The translations under genes were made by a program, and so were the position numbers. The notes below the pieces were generated by a model, which saw nothing but the letters and a program-made list of their open reading frames with translations, was not told the origin of the DNA and ran no database searches. From contig JAYMTF010000581.1 in the NCBI GenBank assembly GCA_036897485.1, forward strand, positions 1 to 33,332: a stretch of DNA of 33,332 nucleotides, read 5' to 3'. Shown here one piece after another: positions 29,937-33,332 of this stretch; the stretch's first letter is position 1; each line of letters opens with the position of its first letter. The stretch comes from Pelargonium nanum. Its lineage: Eukaryota; Streptophyta; Magnoliopsida; Geraniales; Geraniaceae.

Positions 29937-32900
29937 TTTTTTTTAACCTTGAACCTGCTCCTTTTATTAATGAAGAGAGTCAGATAATACAATTTCCATG
30001 ATATTTGAGGATAAGACAACTCCCGCCCCTTCAACCAAGCCACTAACCCCACATGAAGCTCTAGCTAATAAATGAGCTACTCTATTACATTTGCGAGAGA
30101 CATAATTAAAACTAATATTAGCAAACTTAGACCTCATAACCTCTATGTCTGCATAAATTAACCCTAGATAACTTGCATAAGTACTACCAGTACCATTGAT
30201 TGCGCATCCGATTCCAGAACAACATCAATCCAATTTTTTTAGGACGCCCATTCAAGTACTGCTCGAATTGTAAGAGCTTCAACCAACTCCGGGTTCCCCT
30301 TACCCGCCCATCTTACCTGACCTCTACCAACAACCACACCATCCGAATTTCGGACTACCCATCCTCCACCACAACGACCTTGAGCCTCAAATATGGCACC
30401 ATCAGTATTTATTTTTACTACCCCACATTCTGGAGGAGTTAGAATTAGAACCACCGTTGATCATCCCACTCCCGTTCTCGTGATTCTGCAGTTCCGACCA
30501 CGCCTCCAACATGCTAATCGTCATACGAACTACTTCTTCCACCTGCATCCATTTGTCATTCCACAACCCTTCATTCCTAGCCTTCCATATACTCCACCCC
30601 ACATAAAAAGCTTTCTCCATCAACCCTATTTCATTCCTGCTAGACAATGTACCCACCCAATCTCACATGAATCGGACTGATTCTGCCATCCCCCTCAGAC
30701 CCACTCGTCCCCAAATATCCTTAGCAAAAGGACAATGAAGGATTGCATGACTAATTGTCTCAGGCGTACCTGCACATCTCAGACAATCACTCGGAACTTC
30801 CACTCTTCTCGTGACCAATCTTTCTCGGTCCGGTAAACAATCCGACACCGCTCGCCACATGCAATGCTTTATCTTGCCTTGAACCTGCGAATTCCAAACC
30901 GCATCCCACTGTGACTAAGAAGAATTTGTATTAGCACCTCCCATTAGTAATCGGTACCCACTTTTAACTGAGTACAAACCCTTCCTATCATGAATCCAAT
31001 ACCACATATCTTTATTAACTGTCCTACTTATCTGAACCTGATAAATCTCATTGCTTGTATCAATATCATAAATTTGCTCCACCATTATTTTATTCCATGA
31101 TCTTTCTCCTAGGTTCATAAGCATAGCCACCCGAAAATCCTCCACCACCACTTGCTCCATACTTGGTTTCGGTTTTGGTATAAAATTTGGACATGTAGGA
31201 ACCCACGGATTAGAAAGAGCTTTCACCGAAAATCCATCACCAATACGTAATACCCTTCCTTTTCGAACTAGGTCTTGAGCTGCATGGATACTTCTCCAAA
31301 TATAACTTGGATCATTCCCCAACGGAGCCTCAAAGAATGAAGACTCTGACCCATATTTCGCTTTAAAACCCCGACTAAATAACGAATTAGAAAACCTTTC
31401 CAGTCTCCATAACTGCTTGGCTAAAAGAGCAATATTAAAAGCCCTCACATCTCGAAAACCTAATCCACCCTGATTTTTGCTTACGCATAAACATTTCCAT
31501 GCCTTCCAATGAAGACCCTTATTTTGTTCTCTTCCGGATTGCCACCAAAATTTACTCACAACCTGTTCCAGTTTCTTGCAAACCGAGATGGGTAATAAAT
31601 AAACACCCATACAATACGCTGGCACTGTTTGAGCAACCGCCTTCAAGAGAATTTCCTTACCAGCCTTAGATAAAGCCTTAGCCGACCATGTGCAAACCCG
31701 GGCTTTTACTCTATCAACCAAATAGTTAAATAATTGAATTATGTTCCCTCCTTCACAGCACGGAACTCCCAAATAAGTATCAAAAGAAGCTACCCGATTT
31801 ACTCCAAGTTTCTCCACTATTTGTCCCCATACTCCAACATCAACACTTGGACTTAAAAACAAAGATGATTTGTTGAAATTTACCTTTCGTCCCAAACATG
31901 TCTCATAAATTTTCAACACTTGCTTAACATTTTCCGCCTCCTTCACTGTTGCTTTGAAGAATAAAAACGCATCATCAGCAAATAAAAGATGCGAAACCAT
32001 TGGGCTGTTTCGGGCTATATGGACTCCACTTATATCCCCCACATTGTTCCTTGCTTTTCATTAAACTCGACAAACCCTTTGCAACGATAAAAAACAAATA
32101 AGGCGAAATTGGGTCTCCTTGGCGAATTCCCCGGGTTGCCGAGAACGAATCAGACAAACCTCCTCCCAACTCCACACGAAATTGAACCGATTCAAAGCAA
32201 CTCATTATAAGTTCCACCCAGTCCCTCCTAAATCCCAAACGAAGCATCATAGCCCTTAAGAAACTCCATTCCACACTATCATAAGTCTTCGCCATATCTA
32301 ATTTAAGAGCTCCCCATTTACCCGATTGTCGCTTTCGAACACAATAGAGCACCTCTTTCGCCACACATATATTGTCCGTAATTAACCTTCCCGGAATAAA
32401 CGCGCTTTGGCATTATGAAATAACCGAATTCAAAATCGGCTTTAATCTATTAGCAATAACCTTGAAAATTATCTTGTATATGACATTACATAATGCAATA
32501 GGTCTTAAATCAGACACCTTTTGAGGTTCTGATTTCTTTGGAATTAAAACCAAAATTGTATCATTTAATTCCTTTGGAATTTGACCCCTAACCAAGATGT
32601 CCATGCATGTCCTTGTAACATATTCCCCCTCAATATGCCAATATTTCTGGTAGAAACCCGGATTAAACCTATCAGGTCCTGGCGCTTTATCCGGGTGCAA
32701 TGAGTCTAGGGCTATTTTTGTTTCTGCTGCAGAAAACGGCTCTCCAAGAGTCTTGCATTTTGCCTATCTGTCACCCTTCCTACAACTGTGTTTAGTATTT
32801 TCTCTGCCCCACTAGTTCCACGAGTTTCGAATTGTCTTATGAAAAAATCAGCCATCAATTGACGGACGTCCGCCACCCCTTTAACCCAGTTATTCGAGTC

Positions 32901-33332
32901 ATCCCTCAGACGTTTAATACCATTATTCCTTTTGCATGCTGACGCCGAACGATGAATTTTTTTTGAATTACTGTCTCCTTCCTTCAACCAGTGAGTTTTG
33001 GCTCTTTGCTTCCAATAAGTATCTTTTTTATGAAGCAACAATAAATATTGTTTACGTACTTCATCCTTACGAAATCTTTGATTACTACTCCAAGATCGGC
33101 TCAGATACTCAAGTTTCCTTCCCATTACAGCGACTTCTCTATCAAGAGCTTTAATTGACGATCCTCCCCAATTCTCTAGAGCTCTTCCACAAACCACAAG
33201 TTTATCCAACGTTGTTCGCATACTCCAATTTCTCCTAATCACCTGTTCACATCTCGGATCCTCTCCCCATGCATTCTCGAATTTAAACGTCGAGGCCTCT
33301 TTTCTCTTCCATCCTCCCCCGGTCCCACTAGA
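29937..33332 (-). mobile_element. Decayed L1-clade LINE, ORF2 with RT, zf-RVT and RNase H
   Basis: Non-LTR retrotransposon read leftward; the 5' part lies beyond the window. From 33332 leftward: the linker after the endonuclease (NWSMRTTLDK, HWLKEGDSNSKK), the reverse transcriptase start ([31 protein letters not shown], then AFIPGRLITDNI), motif A region LKLDMAKTYDSVEW, GIRQGDPISPYLFF, and the catalytic FADD at about 31971-31982 (plant L1s usually have FADD). A zinc-finger zf-RVT region follows (CLRCAGTPETISHAILHCPF, about 30690-30790), then RNase H with VVKINTDGA, PELVEALTIRAV and LESDAQ. The 3' end has AATAAAAGGAGC and an A8 run at 29937-29944. ORF2 is broken: at least three frame changes (about 32755, 32050 and between zf-RVT and RNase H) and three in-frame stops (about 32415, 30915, 30660). 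It cannot be active. The RNase H domain marks the plant L1 lineage. Confidence 0.93.

Noticed and set aside
1-33332. CRISPR arrays, operons, prophage or bacterial elements
   Set aside because: All genes have spliceosomal introns and plant families; none of the repeats has spacer structure.

Overview
The window is nuclear DNA of a flowering plant, almost certainly a eudicot. It is AT-rich, its genes carry GT-AG introns, and it holds plant SINEs, a MITE, small LTR-type fossils and a plant L1-clade LINE with an RNase H domain. No species can be named from the sequence alone. Four protein genes could be assembled exon by exon with every splice phase checked, plus one large decayed LINE at the right edge.

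Layout. 1-2002: gene-poor DNA with a 20-bp tandem repeat. 2003-13038 (minus): a 13-exon gene for the nuclear-pore/nuclear-lamina protein KAKU4 (612 aa). Its long introns hold a SINE, a possible LINE tail, two miniature LTR-type fossils, a microsatellite and a tandem duplication. 13039-14746: AT-rich intergenic DNA. 14747-16485 and 17743-19311 (both minus): a tandem pair of LRK10-like, non-RD receptor-like kinases with almost no extracellular part. 19736-20591: a crowded divergent promoter region with the kinase leader exon, a foldback MITE with a perfect 9-bp target duplication, a roughly 51-bp piece of organellar-type 23S rRNA gene, then site II and telo-box motifs. 20592-23910 (plus): a REI1-like zinc-finger factor for cytoplasmic 60S ribosome maturation (407 aa, 5 exons). 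25097-27261 (minus): a DUF1644 RING-like protein whose last 12 codons lie on a small separate exon. Its leader exon is near 28654-28760. 28760-29936: AT-rich DNA with no recognisable feature. 29937-33332 (minus): the LINE, running off the window.

Working picture. KAKU4, REI1-like and DUF1644 are unrelated housekeeping genes, but from memory their Arabidopsis counterparts are consecutive loci (At4g31430, At4g31420, At4g31410). If so, this is an old microsyntenic block with a kinase pair sitting inside it. The kinases probably act in membrane signalling; nothing here ties them to their neighbours. The REI1-like promoter carries the plant ribosome-biogenesis signature (site II plus telo-box), which fits its product.

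I saw no coherent new multi-gene system. The most unusual items are the rRNA-gene fragment beside the MITE in front of a ribosome-assembly gene, the hidden terminal exon with two in-frame acceptors in the DUF1644 gene, and the ectodomain-poor kinase pair.
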